Assembly: GCA_035633215.1 (NCBI GenBank)
Contig: DASQFI010000068.1
Location: 1-64,000, forward strand
Direction of reading: 5' to 3'
DNA from: DASQFI01 sp035633215
GTDB taxonomy: Bacteria > Acidobacteriota > Vicinamibacteria > Vicinamibacterales > SCN-69-37
Length of the DNA: 64,000 bases
Within the stretch, counting starts at the first letter, position 1; every line of letters starts with the position of its first letter. Below the pieces are notes generated by a model, which was given only the letters and a program-made list of their open reading frames with translations, ran no database searches and was not told the DNA's origin. The translations under genes were made by a program, and so were the position numbers. Of this stretch, positions 39,846 through 48,665 are shown piece after piece.

Positions 39846-40999
39846 TCAAAGCCGATCTGCCGCCGCTCGAGTCTCTTGAGGCTTCGTTCCGGGAGATCCT
39901 GAGCAGCGGCCGGGTCACGAACTTCGGCCGCTACGTGCAGCAGTTCGAAGCCGAGGCGGGCGCCTACCTGGGCACCGAGGCCGTGTGCCTCTCATCGGCC
40001 ACGGCCGGCCTCATCATGACGATGCAGGCGCTGGGCGTGCCGCGCGGGAGCCGTGTGGCCATGCCGAGCTTCAGCTTCGTCGCCACGGGCCAGGCGGTTC
40101 TGTATGCCGGCTGCACGCCGGTGTTCGTGGACATCACCGAAGACGGCAACGTCGATCCCGACGACCTGCGGCGCGTGCTGCGCGAGACGACCAACGTCGG
40201 CGCCGCGCTCCTGGTGCACATGTACGGCCTGCCGTGCCGGACGGAGGAGATCGCGTCGGTGGTCGACGAGACCCGCGGGGGGCGCGGCGCGGCGATGCCG
40301 GTGCTGTATGACGCCGCGCACGCATTTGGATCGGCAAGCCGCGGCGTCCGCGTCGGCGGCCACGGCGTCGCGGAGATCTTCTCGACGTCGGTCACGAAGG
40401 TCATGACGAGCGTCGAGGGCGGCATCGTCTCGAGCCACGACGCGAAGCTCATCGCGCGGCTCAAGAAAATGCGGAACTATGGCATCGAGGCCAACTACGA
40501 TGCGCAATATCCCGGGCTGAACGGCAAGATGAGCGAGTTCCACGCGCTCGTGGGCCTGCAGAACCTGGCCCGGCTCGACGATCTGCTCGCCTCGCGCGCG
40601 GAGCGGGCGGCGTTCTACACGCGGCAGATTCACGGCGCGACCTCGTTCCGCGTCATGGAAGCGCCGGCCGGCACGCTGTCAACGTACAAGGACTACACGA
40701 TTCTGCTGCCGCCTCGATTCAAGGCCAGGCGCGACGCGATCATGGAGTTCCTGGGCTCGCGAGGGATTGAGACGCGCGCGTATTTCTTCCCGCCGATCCA
40801 CGAACAGACGTTCTTCCGGCAGTACGCCGATCGGCCGCTGCCGGTGACCGAGGACCTCAGCCGCCGCGTGATCACGCTGCCGTTCTACTCGACGATCTCG
40901 GAGGACGAGATGCGCACCGTCGCACAGGTCCTGGCGGAGGCCGAAGCGTCGTGCCGGCCGGATCCGGCCGGACGCGTCCGGCAGGAGGCGAGAGCATGA
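39821..40999 (+). CDS. DegT/DnrJ/EryC1/StrS sugar aminotransferase
   Basis: 392 residues, fold-type I PLP enzyme of the sugar aminotransferase family. Landmarks: SGRVTNFGRYVQQFEAE, CLSSATAGLIMTMQALG, PSFSFVATGQAVLYAG, DAAHAFGS and the Schiff-base lysine in STSVTKVMTSVEGG. These enzymes install an amino group on C3 or C4 of a nucleotide ketosugar. The next genes encode an SDR and a PglD-like acyltransferase, so a 4-acylamido sugar is a reasonable product; no 4,6-dehydratase was identified in the window. The start overlaps the preceding gene, and the following gene begins within its last codons (ATGA). Confidence 0.9.
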   Translation: MATQRIPLIKADLPPLESLEASFREILSSGRVTNFGRYVQQFEAEAGAYLGTEAVCLSSATAGLIMTMQALGVPRGSRVAMPSFSFVATGQAVLYAGCTPVFVDITEDGNVDPDDLRRVLRETTNVGAALLVHMYGLPCRTEEIASVVDETRGGRGAAMPVLYDAAHAFGSASRGVRVGGHGVAEIFSTSVTKVMTSVEGGIVSSHDAKLIARLKKMRNYGIEANYDAQYPGLNGKMSEFHALVGLQNLARLDDLLASRAERAAFYTRQIHGATSFRVMEAPAGTLSTYKDYTILLPPRFKARRDAIMEFLGSRGIETRAYFFPPIHEQTFFRQYADRPLPVTEDLSRRVITLPFYSTISEDEMRTVAQVLAEAEASCRPDPAGRVRQEARA

Positions 41000-42048
41000 A
41001 GGTGCTGGTCACGGGCGGCGCCGGCTATCTCGGCTCGGTCCTCGTCCCCAAGCTCCTCGCACGTGGTCACCAGGTCCGGATTGTCGACCTCGGCTACTTC
41101 GGCCTCGACCATCTGAAGCGGCTGACGCCGGCGCCGGAAGTGATCCGCGAAGATTTGCGCGCGATTGCGGCGGCGCCGACGCTCGCGCGAGATCTGCTCG
41201 ATGGCTGCGACGCCGTCATTCATCTGGCTGCCATTTCCAACGACCCGTCGGCCGACCTGCATCCGGATCTGACGGAGGAGGTGAACGTCGGAGTGACCGC
41301 GCGGCTGGCCGAGCTCGCGCGCGAGCAACGGGTGCAGTTCCTGTTTTCCTCGTCCTGCTCGATCTACGGCGAAGCCGACGGCGACATCGACGAGCACGGC
41401 ACGACGAACCCGCTCACGGTCTACGCCAGCTCCAAAGTCACCGCCGAGCAGGTCCTGGGCGAGCTTGCCGATGCGCGCTGGGCGCCGACGATCCTGCGCA
41501 ACGGCACGCTCTTCGGCTACTCGTCCCGCATGCGGTTCGACCTCGTCGTCAACATCTTCAGCTTCCAGTCGGTCCTCTACAGCCAGATCAAGGTGTTTGG
41601 CGACGGATCGCAGTGGCGTCCGTTCCTGCACGTCGCCGATTGCGCGCGCGCGTTCATTCATTTTCTCGAACGGCCCGAGCGGCGCCACCGCTGCTACAAC
41701 ATCGCGCACGAGAATCTGCGCGTCGTCGATCTCGTCGGCATCTTCGAGGCGCTGAACCCGCGTCTGCAGGTCCAGCACGTGCCGACGCCGGACCAGGATC
41801 GCCGCAACTACCGGGTGTCCACGCGACGAATGCTCGAGGAGGGATTCCGGCCGCGCATGACCGTCGCGCTCGGAAGCGAGGAGATGATCGACGCGATCAT
41901 CTCGGGCCTCATTCCCGACCCCGAGTCGATCTTCTATCGCAACGCGAAGTGGCTGAAGGAGCTGACGCAGATTGGATCGATGGGCCACCGCGAGCTCGTC
42001 CGTCTGATCGAGACGTTCAAGCACGTCGGCCCGGAAGCGCGGGGCTAG
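40996..42048 (+). CDS. NAD-dependent nucleotide-sugar epimerase/dehydratase (extended SDR)
   Basis: 350 residues. Rossmann start MKVLVTGGAGYLGS, DVIHLAAISND-type segment (AVIHLAAISNDPSAD), catalytic Ser in FSSSCSIYGEAD and YASSK (Y-x3-K) near residue 143. This is the extended SDR family that epimerises, dehydrates or reduces NDP-sugars; the substrate is not obvious. The ATG follows AGGAGGCGAGAGC, a strong ribosome binding site, and overlaps the aminotransferase end by 4 bp. The stop codon TAG is formed at the insertion point of a MITE-like element (42045-42149), so the original C-terminus may have been altered. Confidence 0.9.
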   Translation: MKVLVTGGAGYLGSVLVPKLLARGHQVRIVDLGYFGLDHLKRLTPAPEVIREDLRAIAAAPTLARDLLDGCDAVIHLAAISNDPSADLHPDLTEEVNVGVTARLAELAREQRVQFLFSSSCSIYGEADGDIDEHGTTNPLTVYASSKVTAEQVLGELADARWAPTILRNGTLFGYSSRMRFDLVVNIFSFQSVLYSQIKVFGDGSQWRPFLHVADCARAFIHFLERPERRHRCYNIAHENLRVVDLVGIFEALNPRLQVQHVPTPDQDRRNYRVSTRRMLEEGFRPRMTVALGSEEMIDAIISGLIPDPESIFYRNAKWLKELTQIGSMGHRELVRLIETFKHVGPEARG

Positions 42049-42149
42049 TGCCGTTCCAACTTGTCCGCCAAGAGGCAAACCCTCGAGCGGAGACGGAGGT
42101 TGACGTGAGAGATGGCGCTCATCGGTGCATTAAGTTGGAACGGCACTAG
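42045..42149. mobile_element. 105-bp MITE-like element
   Basis: Perfect 18-bp terminal inverted repeats (CTAGTGCCGTTCCAACTT at 42045-42062, complement at 42132-42149) flank a 69-bp non-palindromic middle. TA dinucleotides at 42046-42047 and 42147-42148 would be the target duplication, pointing to an IS630/Tc1-mariner type transposase in trans. It supplies the TAG stop of the SDR gene and lies 19 bp before the start of the acyltransferase gene. No transposase is in the window. Confidence 0.75.
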
Positions 42150-42168
42150 GCCGGAGGACGCGACGCCG

Positions 42169-42846
42169 ATGCCCGCCCCAGCGGCTTCCGCCAGCGAGAT
42201 TGCCGTGCTCGTCATCGGCGCCGGCGGCCACGCGGCGGAGATCTGCTCGTACGTCGCGGACCTGCGGCGCGCGAGCCCCGCGATTCGCCTGCTCGGCTGC
42301 GTGGACGACCACAAGCCGGTCGGCCGGTGCGGGCCGGTCGAGATCATCGGCGACTGGTCGATGCTCGAGACGCTCGTGCGGACGGAACCGGGACTGCGCT
42401 GCATCGTGGCCGTGGGCGACAACGCCACGCGGAAGCGGCTGGCCGGCCGCGTCGATGCTTTGGGCATCCGCGACATCTGGCTGACGCTGCGCCACCCGGC
42501 TGCGCTCGTCGGGCAGGACGTCACGATCGGGCCCGGCACGTGCCTCGCGCCCGGCAGTATCGTGACGACCCGCGTGCGCCTCGGCGCGCACGTGATTCTC
42601 AACGTGAACGCGTCGGTCTCGCACGACGCGGTGGTCGGCGACTTCGTGAACCTCAATCCGGGGGCGGCCGCCGCGGGCCAGACGCGTCTCGGCGATGGCT
42701 GCTATCTCGGCGCGGGCGCGACGGTGATCGACAAGGTGTCGGTGGGCGACTGGACGATCGTCGGCGCCGGCGCGGCCGTGGTCCGCGATCTGCCGCCACA
42801 CGTGACGGCTGTCGGCGTTCCGGCACGTGTCATCAAACAGCGATGA
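42169..42846 (+). CDS. Left-handed beta-helix sugar O/N-acyltransferase (NeuD/PglD-like)
   Basis: 225 residues starting at ATG 42169, which has GGAGG 11 bases upstream (an in-frame ATG at 42112 lies within the MITE and is ignored). N-terminal Rossmann-like domain (IAVLVIGAGGHAAEICSYVA) followed by hexapeptide repeats (VGQDVTIGPGTCLAPGSIVT, LGDGCYLGAGATVIDKVSVG) forming a left-handed beta-helix. PglD/NeuD enzymes acetylate an amino or hydroxy group of nucleotide sugars with acetyl-CoA, consistent with the aminotransferase and SDR upstream. Overlaps the next gene by 4 bp. Confidence 0.88.
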   Translation: MPAPAASASEIAVLVIGAGGHAAEICSYVADLRRASPAIRLLGCVDDHKPVGRCGPVEIIGDWSMLETLVRTEPGLRCIVAVGDNATRKRLAGRVDALGIRDIWLTLRHPAALVGQDVTIGPGTCLAPGSIVTTRVRLGAHVILNVNASVSHDAVVGDFVNLNPGAAAAGQTRLGDGCYLGAGATVIDKVSVGDWTIVGAGAAVVRDLPPHVTAVGVPARVIKQR

Positions 42847-43811
42847 CTCCCGATCCCGTCCTCAGCATCGTCATCCCGAGCTACAACTACGCGCGGTTTC
42901 TCGGCGATTGCCTGAACAGCATCTTCGGACAGGTGAACGCGCCGGCGTTCGAAGTCGTCGTGGTGGACGATGGATCGACGGACGAGACGCCGCAGGTGCT
43001 CGAGATGTATGCCGACCCGCGGCTGCGGGTCGTGCGGCACGAGCGCAATCGCGGCCACATCGCGACGATCAACGAGGCGCTCCCGCTCGCGCGCGGGAAG
43101 TTCGTGGCGCGGATCGATCCCGACGATCGCTATCGTTCGCACTTCATGGCGCAGGTCTGCCGCGTGCTGGAGGCCAACCCCGACGCGGGCTTTGTCTACG
43201 CCCGGGCCGCGCTCATCGACGAACGGGGTCTGGAAACCGGGCCCATTACCGCCGCGCCGCACGAGGGGGACTTCAAGGGCAGCGAGTTCGTTCGTCTGCT
43301 CGAGCAGAACTTCATCTGCGCGCCGGCATCGGCCGGCCGCCGCGAAGCGTGGCTCGAGCACGTGCCGGTTCCAGAGGGCCTCGCCTTCAACGACTGGTAC
43401 TTCAGCGTCCTCATCGCCCGCAGGTATCCGTTCTACTTTCTCGACGACGTCATCGCGGATTACCGGGTGCACGGCGCCAATCACCATACACGGATCTCCA
43501 AGGACGGGTCGGAGGAGCGATCGATTTTCTGGCTGCTCGATCGCGTCTTCGAACAGCCGGATGAGGGCGTGGTGTTCGAGCCCGACAGGCAGGAAGTCCT
43601 CCGCCGCGTGTACGGCGCGCACTACCTGGACCTGGCGGAAAAGTATTTCGGCTTTGGGCGGAACGCCGATGCGCGCCGCTGCTACCTCGCCGCGATTCGC
43701 CATCGGCCGACCTGCCTGAGCGACCCCGGCGTCGCGCGGCGGTTTGGCGCGACCGTCCTCGGCCGGCGCATGTACGACCGCACCAAGGCCCTTCTCGGGT
43801 ACGGCCAATGA
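42843..43811 (+). CDS. GT2-family glycosyltransferase
   Basis: 322 residues. GT-A fold start VLSIVIPSYNYARFLGDCLN, VVVVDDGSTDETP and the metal-binding DxD-type RIDPDDRY near residue 97; acceptor-side NDWYF near 190. Transfers an activated sugar with inversion. The C-terminal 90 residues (YLDLAEKYFGFGRNADARRC) look like TPR-type helices and may serve assembly. Translationally coupled upstream and downstream by ATGA overlaps (to the acyltransferase and the GT4 gene). Confidence 0.9.
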   Translation: MTPDPVLSIVIPSYNYARFLGDCLNSIFGQVNAPAFEVVVVDDGSTDETPQVLEMYADPRLRVVRHERNRGHIATINEALPLARGKFVARIDPDDRYRSHFMAQVCRVLEANPDAGFVYARAALIDERGLETGPITAAPHEGDFKGSEFVRLLEQNFICAPASAGRREAWLEHVPVPEGLAFNDWYFSVLIARRYPFYFLDDVIADYRVHGANHHTRISKDGSEERSIFWLLDRVFEQPDEGVVFEPDRQEVLRRVYGAHYLDLAEKYFGFGRNADARRCYLAAIRHRPTCLSDPGVARRFGATVLGRRMYDRTKALLGYGQ

Positions 43812-45175
43812 AGGTCCTCCACGTCACGTTCTCGTACGCGCCCGATCCCATGGGCGGCACGGAGATCTACGTCGGGGAGCTGTGTCAGCGTCTCGAGAAG
43901 CTTGGCGCCCGGATGGTCATCGCGGCGCCAGGAGGTCTTTCCTCGTACGAGATCGAAGGCCTTCGAGTCCATCGGTTTCCATATCAGCCGCGTCCCGAGG
44001 AACTCGACGCGTTGTACGGCGGGGGCGATCCGATCGCGGCCGACGCGTTCGAAGCGGTCCTCGACGCCGAGCGGCCGGATCTCGTCCATCAGCATGCGCT
44101 CACGCCGGCGTGCTCGGGCGAGCTGGTCGCGCGGGCGCGGCGCCGCAATCTGCCGGTGGTCTTCACGTATCACACGCCGACCGTCTCCTGTCAGCGCGGC
44201 ACGATGCTGCGGTGGGGCAGCGACGTCTGCGACGGACGACTGGACGCGCATACGTGCTCGGCCTGCACGCTGCACGGCCTCGGGCTCAACCGCACGGTCA
44301 GCCGGATGCTGGCGTCCACGCCGCAGGCGATTGGCGAGGCCATCGCGCAGGCGGGACTGTCCGGCGGCGGCTGGACCGCGCTTCGCCTCTCGACCTTGAT
44401 GCGCCGGCGGCACGAGGAGATCACGCGCGTGCTGTCCTCGGTCGATCGCATCGTGGTGCTGGCCGACTGGGTGCGGGAGGTCCTGCTCGCGAATGGCGTG
44501 CCGGAGAGCCGAATGGTGCGGGCGCCGCATGGCGTCGCGCGGACCGAGACACCCCACCGGCACGCCTGGGACGCCGACAACGTGCGTCTCGCGCATCTCG
44601 GAAGGATCGATGCCAGCAAGGGTACCGGACTGCTGATCGCGGCAGTGCGATCGCTGCCGGACGCGAAGGTGACCCTTGACGTCTTCGGCATCACCCAGAG
44701 CGACGCGGACCGTCGCGAGCTCGATCAACTCCGGCACGCAGCCGGCGGCGACAGCCGGATTCGATTCCTGCCGCCGATCCCACACGTGGAGATTGGCGCG
44801 CGCCTCGCGGCGTTCGACGCCGTCGTGGTCCCGTCGCAGCTTCTCGAAACGGGACCGCTGGTCGTGCTCGAGGCGTTTGCGGCCGGCGTGCCGGTCATCG
44901 GATCGGCGCTCGGAGGCATCTCGGAAAAGGTCAGGCACGACGTCGACGGACTGCTCGTCACGCCGCACGGCTCTGTCGACGCGTGGCGCGGGCAGCTCCA
45001 TCGATGCGTCACCGACCGCGCGCTCCTGCCGAGACTGCGAGGCGCGATCGTTCCGCCCAGGTCGCTCGACGACGCGGCCGCAGAGATGTTTCGGATGTAC
45101 CGCACGGTGCTCGACGAACACGCGGCCGCAAGCGTATCCGGCGCCCGGCCCGTGACTTCGGGGGTGCCGCGATAG
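43808..45175 (+). CDS. GT4-family glycosyltransferase
   Basis: 455 residues. N-terminal MKVLHVTFSYAPDPMGGTEI (GG donor loop), a Cys-rich insertion around residues 138-155 (CDGRLDAHTCSACTLHG) that may bind a metal, and the C-terminal GT4 domain with LAHLGRIDASKGTGLL and PLVVLEAFAAGVPVIGS. The four-Cys insertion (CQRG, CDGR, CSAC) is a feature of this GT4 subgroup associated with exopolysaccharide loci. Coupled to the previous gene by ATGA; the stop is 5 bp before the next ATG. Confidence 0.9.
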   Translation: MKVLHVTFSYAPDPMGGTEIYVGELCQRLEKLGARMVIAAPGGLSSYEIEGLRVHRFPYQPRPEELDALYGGGDPIAADAFEAVLDAERPDLVHQHALTPACSGELVARARRRNLPVVFTYHTPTVSCQRGTMLRWGSDVCDGRLDAHTCSACTLHGLGLNRTVSRMLASTPQAIGEAIAQAGLSGGGWTALRLSTLMRRRHEEITRVLSSVDRIVVLADWVREVLLANGVPESRMVRAPHGVARTETPHRHAWDADNVRLAHLGRIDASKGTGLLIAAVRSLPDAKVTLDVFGITQSDADRRELDQLRHAAGGDSRIRFLPPIPHVEIGARLAAFDAVVVPSQLLETGPLVVLEAFAAGVPVIGSALGGISEKVRHDVDGLLVTPHGSVDAWRGQLHRCVTDRALLPRLRGAIVPPRSLDDAAAEMFRMYRTVLDEHAAASVSGARPVTSGVPR

Positions 45176-45180
45176 ACCTC

Positions 45181-46362
45181 ATGACCGCCCCCTCACCGCC
45201 GGTCGAACGGCGTCAGACCCGCGCGCCGAGGGTGATGTACGTCCAGTACACCAACCCGGCGGCGTATCCGCCGCTCGAGCACAGCGCCTCGATTCTCGCG
45301 GCAGCCGGCTGCGAGGTTCGGCTGGTGGGCACCGGTGCGGCCAACGAGCCGCTGCGGTTTCAACAAAGCGACCGCGTCCGCGTCGCGCTGATGCCGTTCG
45401 AGCCGGCCGGGTGGCGGCAGAAGCTGCACTACGCGCAGTTTGCGAACTGGGTCGCGGGCGAAGCGCGTCAGTGGCAGCCCGATTGGGTCTACGTCTCTGA
45501 TCCGCTCGCGTGTCCGGCGGCGCTGGCGCTGCGGCCGCTCGTCGACGCGCGATTCATCTACCACGAACACGACTCGCCGGCGGAGGACACCGGCGCGCAC
45601 TCGGCGTTCATGCGGGTCGTGCTGCGCGCGCGTCGCGCGCTTGCCGCACGTGCCGAGCTCTGCGTGCTCCCGAACGCCGAGCGGGCGGAGCTGTTCCGCC
45701 AGCAGACCGGCCGGAAGCGGGACGTCGTCACCGTCTGGAACTGCCCGATGCGAGGGGAAGTCGGCATTGAGAGAGCGCTTCCGCCAACGCCCGGACTCAG
45801 AGTGCTGTATCACGGGTCGATCGTGCCGGCACGTCTGCCGCGAACAGTGCTGCCCGCGCTGGCGAGTCTGCCGGACACCGTGTCACTCGACGTCGCCGGC
45901 TACGAGACGGCGGGCCATCCCGGCTATGTCGAATCACTTCGTCGCGAGGCGGACTCCCTCGGCGTGGCCGCACGCGTGACGTTTGTCGGCACGCTTCCGA
46001 CGAGAGACGAGCTGATGCGTCAGTGCCAGACGTGCGACGTCGGGATGGCGCTCCTGCCCATCACGTCCGAAGACGTCAACGAACGGGCGATGGTCGGCGC
46101 CTCGAACAAGGTGTTCGACTACCTCGCGTGCGGACTCGCCGTGCTCGTCGGCAATATGCCCGTATGGCGAGAGACGTTTGCGGAGGCCGGCTTCGGACGC
46201 ACGTGCGATCCGGCGTCGCCCGAGAGCGTCGCCACGGCGCTGCGCTGGCTGCTCGAGCATCCCGACGAGCGCGTCGCGATGGGGCGGCGCGGCCGGCAGC
46301 GTGTTGCAGCCGACTGGAACTACGAGCATCAGTTCGCGCCCGTGCTGGCGCGGATCGTCTAA
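45181..46362 (+). CDS. GT4-like glycosyltransferase
   Basis: 393 residues. Recognisable GT-B features: HSASILAAAGCEVRLVG near residue 37, RFIYHEHDSPAED near 124, and the C-terminal domain LRVLYHGSIVPARLPRTVLP and NKVFDYLACGLAVLVG near 310. The usual E-x7-E donor motif is weaker than in neighbours (VNERAMVGASNKVFDYL), so the family assignment is good but the exact subfamily is open. It has no signal peptide. ATG 45181 lies 5 bp after the upstream stop; the next gene starts with the base after its stop. Confidence 0.83.
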   Translation: MTAPSPPVERRQTRAPRVMYVQYTNPAAYPPLEHSASILAAAGCEVRLVGTGAANEPLRFQQSDRVRVALMPFEPAGWRQKLHYAQFANWVAGEARQWQPDWVYVSDPLACPAALALRPLVDARFIYHEHDSPAEDTGAHSAFMRVVLRARRALAARAELCVLPNAERAELFRQQTGRKRDVVTVWNCPMRGEVGIERALPPTPGLRVLYHGSIVPARLPRTVLPALASLPDTVSLDVAGYETAGHPGYVESLRREADSLGVAARVTFVGTLPTRDELMRQCQTCDVGMALLPITSEDVNERAMVGASNKVFDYLACGLAVLVGNMPVWRETFAEAGFGRTCDPASPESVATALRWLLEHPDERVAMGRRGRQRVAADWNYEHQFAPVLARIV

Positions 46363-47457
46363 ATGCTGTCCGCAGCGCCGTCGCGGCTGCTCATCGTCGG
46401 CAATCCCGATCCGGTCCACGTCGGAAGCCATCTCCACCATGCGGCGACGTCGCTCGGCCTGGACGCACGGCTGTGCGATTCGCGCGAGGCGTACGCGGCC
46501 CCGGCGTGGCGGCAGAAGACCGACTGGTGGGTCCGTGGGCATCGGCCCTCCCGGCTCGGGGAATTCAGTGCCCGTGTGCTCCAGATGGTCAGAAGTTTTT
46601 CGCCCGACGTGCTGATCACGACGGGGCTCGCGCCCGTGGACGCGCCGACGCTGAAAACGATCGGCGATCTTGGCACGGCGCGGCTCAATTTCCTGACCGA
46701 CGATCCCTGGAATCCCGCGCATCGGGCGCCGTGGTTCTTCGAGGCCTTGAAAAGGTATGACCGGGTCTTCACTCCGCGGCGCGCGACCGTCGGAGACCTC
46801 GAGGCGCACGGCGTTCCAGCCGTTTCGGCGCTGCCGTTTGCGTATGCCCCGGAGCAGCACTATCCCGAACCGCCGGCGGCAGCCGACGCGTCGCGATGGG
46901 ACGCCGACGTGATGATCGCCGGCGGCGCCGACCGCGATCGGATCGAGGTGGTCGCACCCCTGATTCGCGCCGGGTTCCGGGTCGCGTTGTACGGCGGATA
47001 CTGGGATCGGTTTCGCGAGACGCGGGAGATGGCGCGCGGCCAGCTCGACGCGTCCGGATTGCGGCAGGCGACCGCCGCCGCGAGAGTTTGTCTGGGACTC
47101 GTGCGCCGGGCGAACCGCGATGGCCACTGCATGCGCACCTATGAAGTGCCGGCCATGGGCGGCTGCTTCCTGGCGGAAGACACCGCCGACCATCGCGCGC
47201 TGTTCGGCCGCGACGGCGAAGCGGCCGTCTATTTCGTGCGGCCGGCTGACGCCGTGGACAAGGTCGCCGCCCTCATGCGGCGGGACGATCTGCGCCGCGA
47301 TCTCGCACGGCGCGCACATGCGATCGTCACGGCGGGCGGTCAGACGTATGCCGACCGGCTGCAGTCCATGCTGTCCACGCTGGTTCCGTCCGACAGCCCC
47401 CAGCTCCCGCCATCGCTCGTCGAGCGACGGCGCGCGGGCACGTCGGCCTCGCGATGA
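46363..47457 (+). CDS. CgeB-like glycosyltransferase
   Basis: 364 residues. The C-terminal half carries the CgeB/Glyco_trans_1_2 pattern: RVCLGLVRRANRDGHCMRTY, EVPAMGGCFLAEDTADHRALF, a region that ends in TPR-like helices. N-terminal half (RLLIVGNPDPVHVGSHLHHA) is a Rossmann-like GT-B domain. Members glycosylate spore or envelope polymers; the substrate here is unknown. The ATG follows the previous stop directly and its stop overlaps the next start (ATGA), continuing the coupled series. Confidence 0.82.
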   Translation: MLSAAPSRLLIVGNPDPVHVGSHLHHAATSLGLDARLCDSREAYAAPAWRQKTDWWVRGHRPSRLGEFSARVLQMVRSFSPDVLITTGLAPVDAPTLKTIGDLGTARLNFLTDDPWNPAHRAPWFFEALKRYDRVFTPRRATVGDLEAHGVPAVSALPFAYAPEQHYPEPPAAADASRWDADVMIAGGADRDRIEVVAPLIRAGFRVALYGGYWDRFRETREMARGQLDASGLRQATAAARVCLGLVRRANRDGHCMRTYEVPAMGGCFLAEDTADHRALFGRDGEAAVYFVRPADAVDKVAALMRRDDLRRDLARRAHAIVTAGGQTYADRLQSMLSTLVPSDSPQLPPSLVERRRAGTSASR

Positions 47458-48665
47458 CGCCGCTCAAAATCGCGATCGTCGTGCACGGACGGTTTCACGG
47501 GTTCGACCTCGCGCGGGAACTGCTCGCGCGCGGACACGACGTCACGGTCTTCACCAACTACCCGTCCTGGGCCGTGACCCGGTTCGGCATTCCGGCCGCG
47601 CGCGCGCGGAGCTTCCCGATCCACGGCGTGCTGTCCCGCGCGCTGATGCGCCTGCCGGGCCACGGCCCGATCCGCCATCCAGAGGCCTGGCTGCACAAGA
47701 TGTTTGGACGATGGGCGGAGCGCGAGCTCAGCCGTGAGCGCTGGGACGTCATTCACTGCTGGAGCGGCGTGTCGCAGGAGCTGCTCGAATCACCCCGGGT
47801 CGACTCGTCCTGCACGATGCTGATGCGCGGCTCCGCGCACATCACCGTCCAGTCACGTTTGCTGCAGGAAGAGGAGGCGCGCACGGGCGTCGCGCTGGAT
47901 CGGCCGAGCGACTGGATGCACGAGCGCGAGCTGCGCGAGTACGGCCTGGCCGATCGGATCCTGGTGCTCTCGACGTTCTCGCGCCAGTCGTTCGAGGACG
48001 AGGGCACGCCGCCGGAGAGGATCAGCACCGTGCCGCTTGGCGTGCAGGTGGACGCGTTTCGACCGCCGCCCGAGGTGATCGAGGAACGCACGCGCCGGAT
48101 CCTGACCGGCGAGCCGCTCCGCGTGCTCTTCGTCGGCGCAGTGTCCTATCGCAAGGGATTCCTGGATATCGCATCGGCGATCGACAAACTGAACGGACGC
48201 GGCTTCGAGTTCGAGCTCGTGGGCCCGATCCTGCCCGAGTGCGCGCCGCGCGTCGAGCAGCTTCGCGGGAAAGCGACCTTTGCCGGCAAGCGCCCGCAGG
48301 CAGAACTGCCGGCGTCGTATCACGCGTCTGATCTTTTTCTTTTTCCGACGATCGAGGACGGGTTTCCGGCGGTTATGGCGCAGGCCAAGGCCGCCGCGCT
48401 CCCGATGCTCACGACGGCGCACGGCGCCGGGCTGGACATCGTGACGCCCGGGCAGGACGGCTGGATCGTGCCGGTTCGCGATCCGGCCGCGATCGTCGAT
48501 CGGCTGGTCTGGTGCGCCGCCAACAGGCCGGCGGTCGCCAGCATCGTGCAGCGCGTGTACGACACGTTCCGGCCTCGGGATTGGGCGCAGGTCGCGGCGG
48601 ATTTCGAAGCGGTCTGCGTCGAAGCCACCAGGCCCGTGGCGAACCGGGAGCCGGCGCATGTCTGA
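47454..48665 (+). CDS. GT4-family glycosyltransferase
   Basis: 403 residues: N-terminal LKIAIVVHGRFHGFDLAREL, HCWSGVSQELLE, and a GT4 C-terminal domain with LRVLFVGAVSYRKGFLDIA near residue 220 and FPTIEDGFPAVMAQAKAAAL near 296. The EDG(F)P donor motif is conserved; the distal Glu of E-x7-E appears as Gln (MAQAKAAAL), a change to note. The gene is the fifth of a consecutive set of coupled glycosyltransferases. It overlaps the polymerase-like membrane gene by 8 bp. Confidence 0.88.
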   Translation: MTPLKIAIVVHGRFHGFDLARELLARGHDVTVFTNYPSWAVTRFGIPAARARSFPIHGVLSRALMRLPGHGPIRHPEAWLHKMFGRWAERELSRERWDVIHCWSGVSQELLESPRVDSSCTMLMRGSAHITVQSRLLQEEEARTGVALDRPSDWMHERELREYGLADRILVLSTFSRQSFEDEGTPPERISTVPLGVQVDAFRPPPEVIEERTRRILTGEPLRVLFVGAVSYRKGFLDIASAIDKLNGRGFEFELVGPILPECAPRVEQLRGKATFAGKRPQAELPASYHASDLFLFPTIEDGFPAVMAQAKAAALPMLTTAHGAGLDIVTPGQDGWIVPVRDPAAIVDRLVWCAANRPAVASIVQRVYDTFRPRDWAQVAADFEAVCVEATRPVANREPAHV

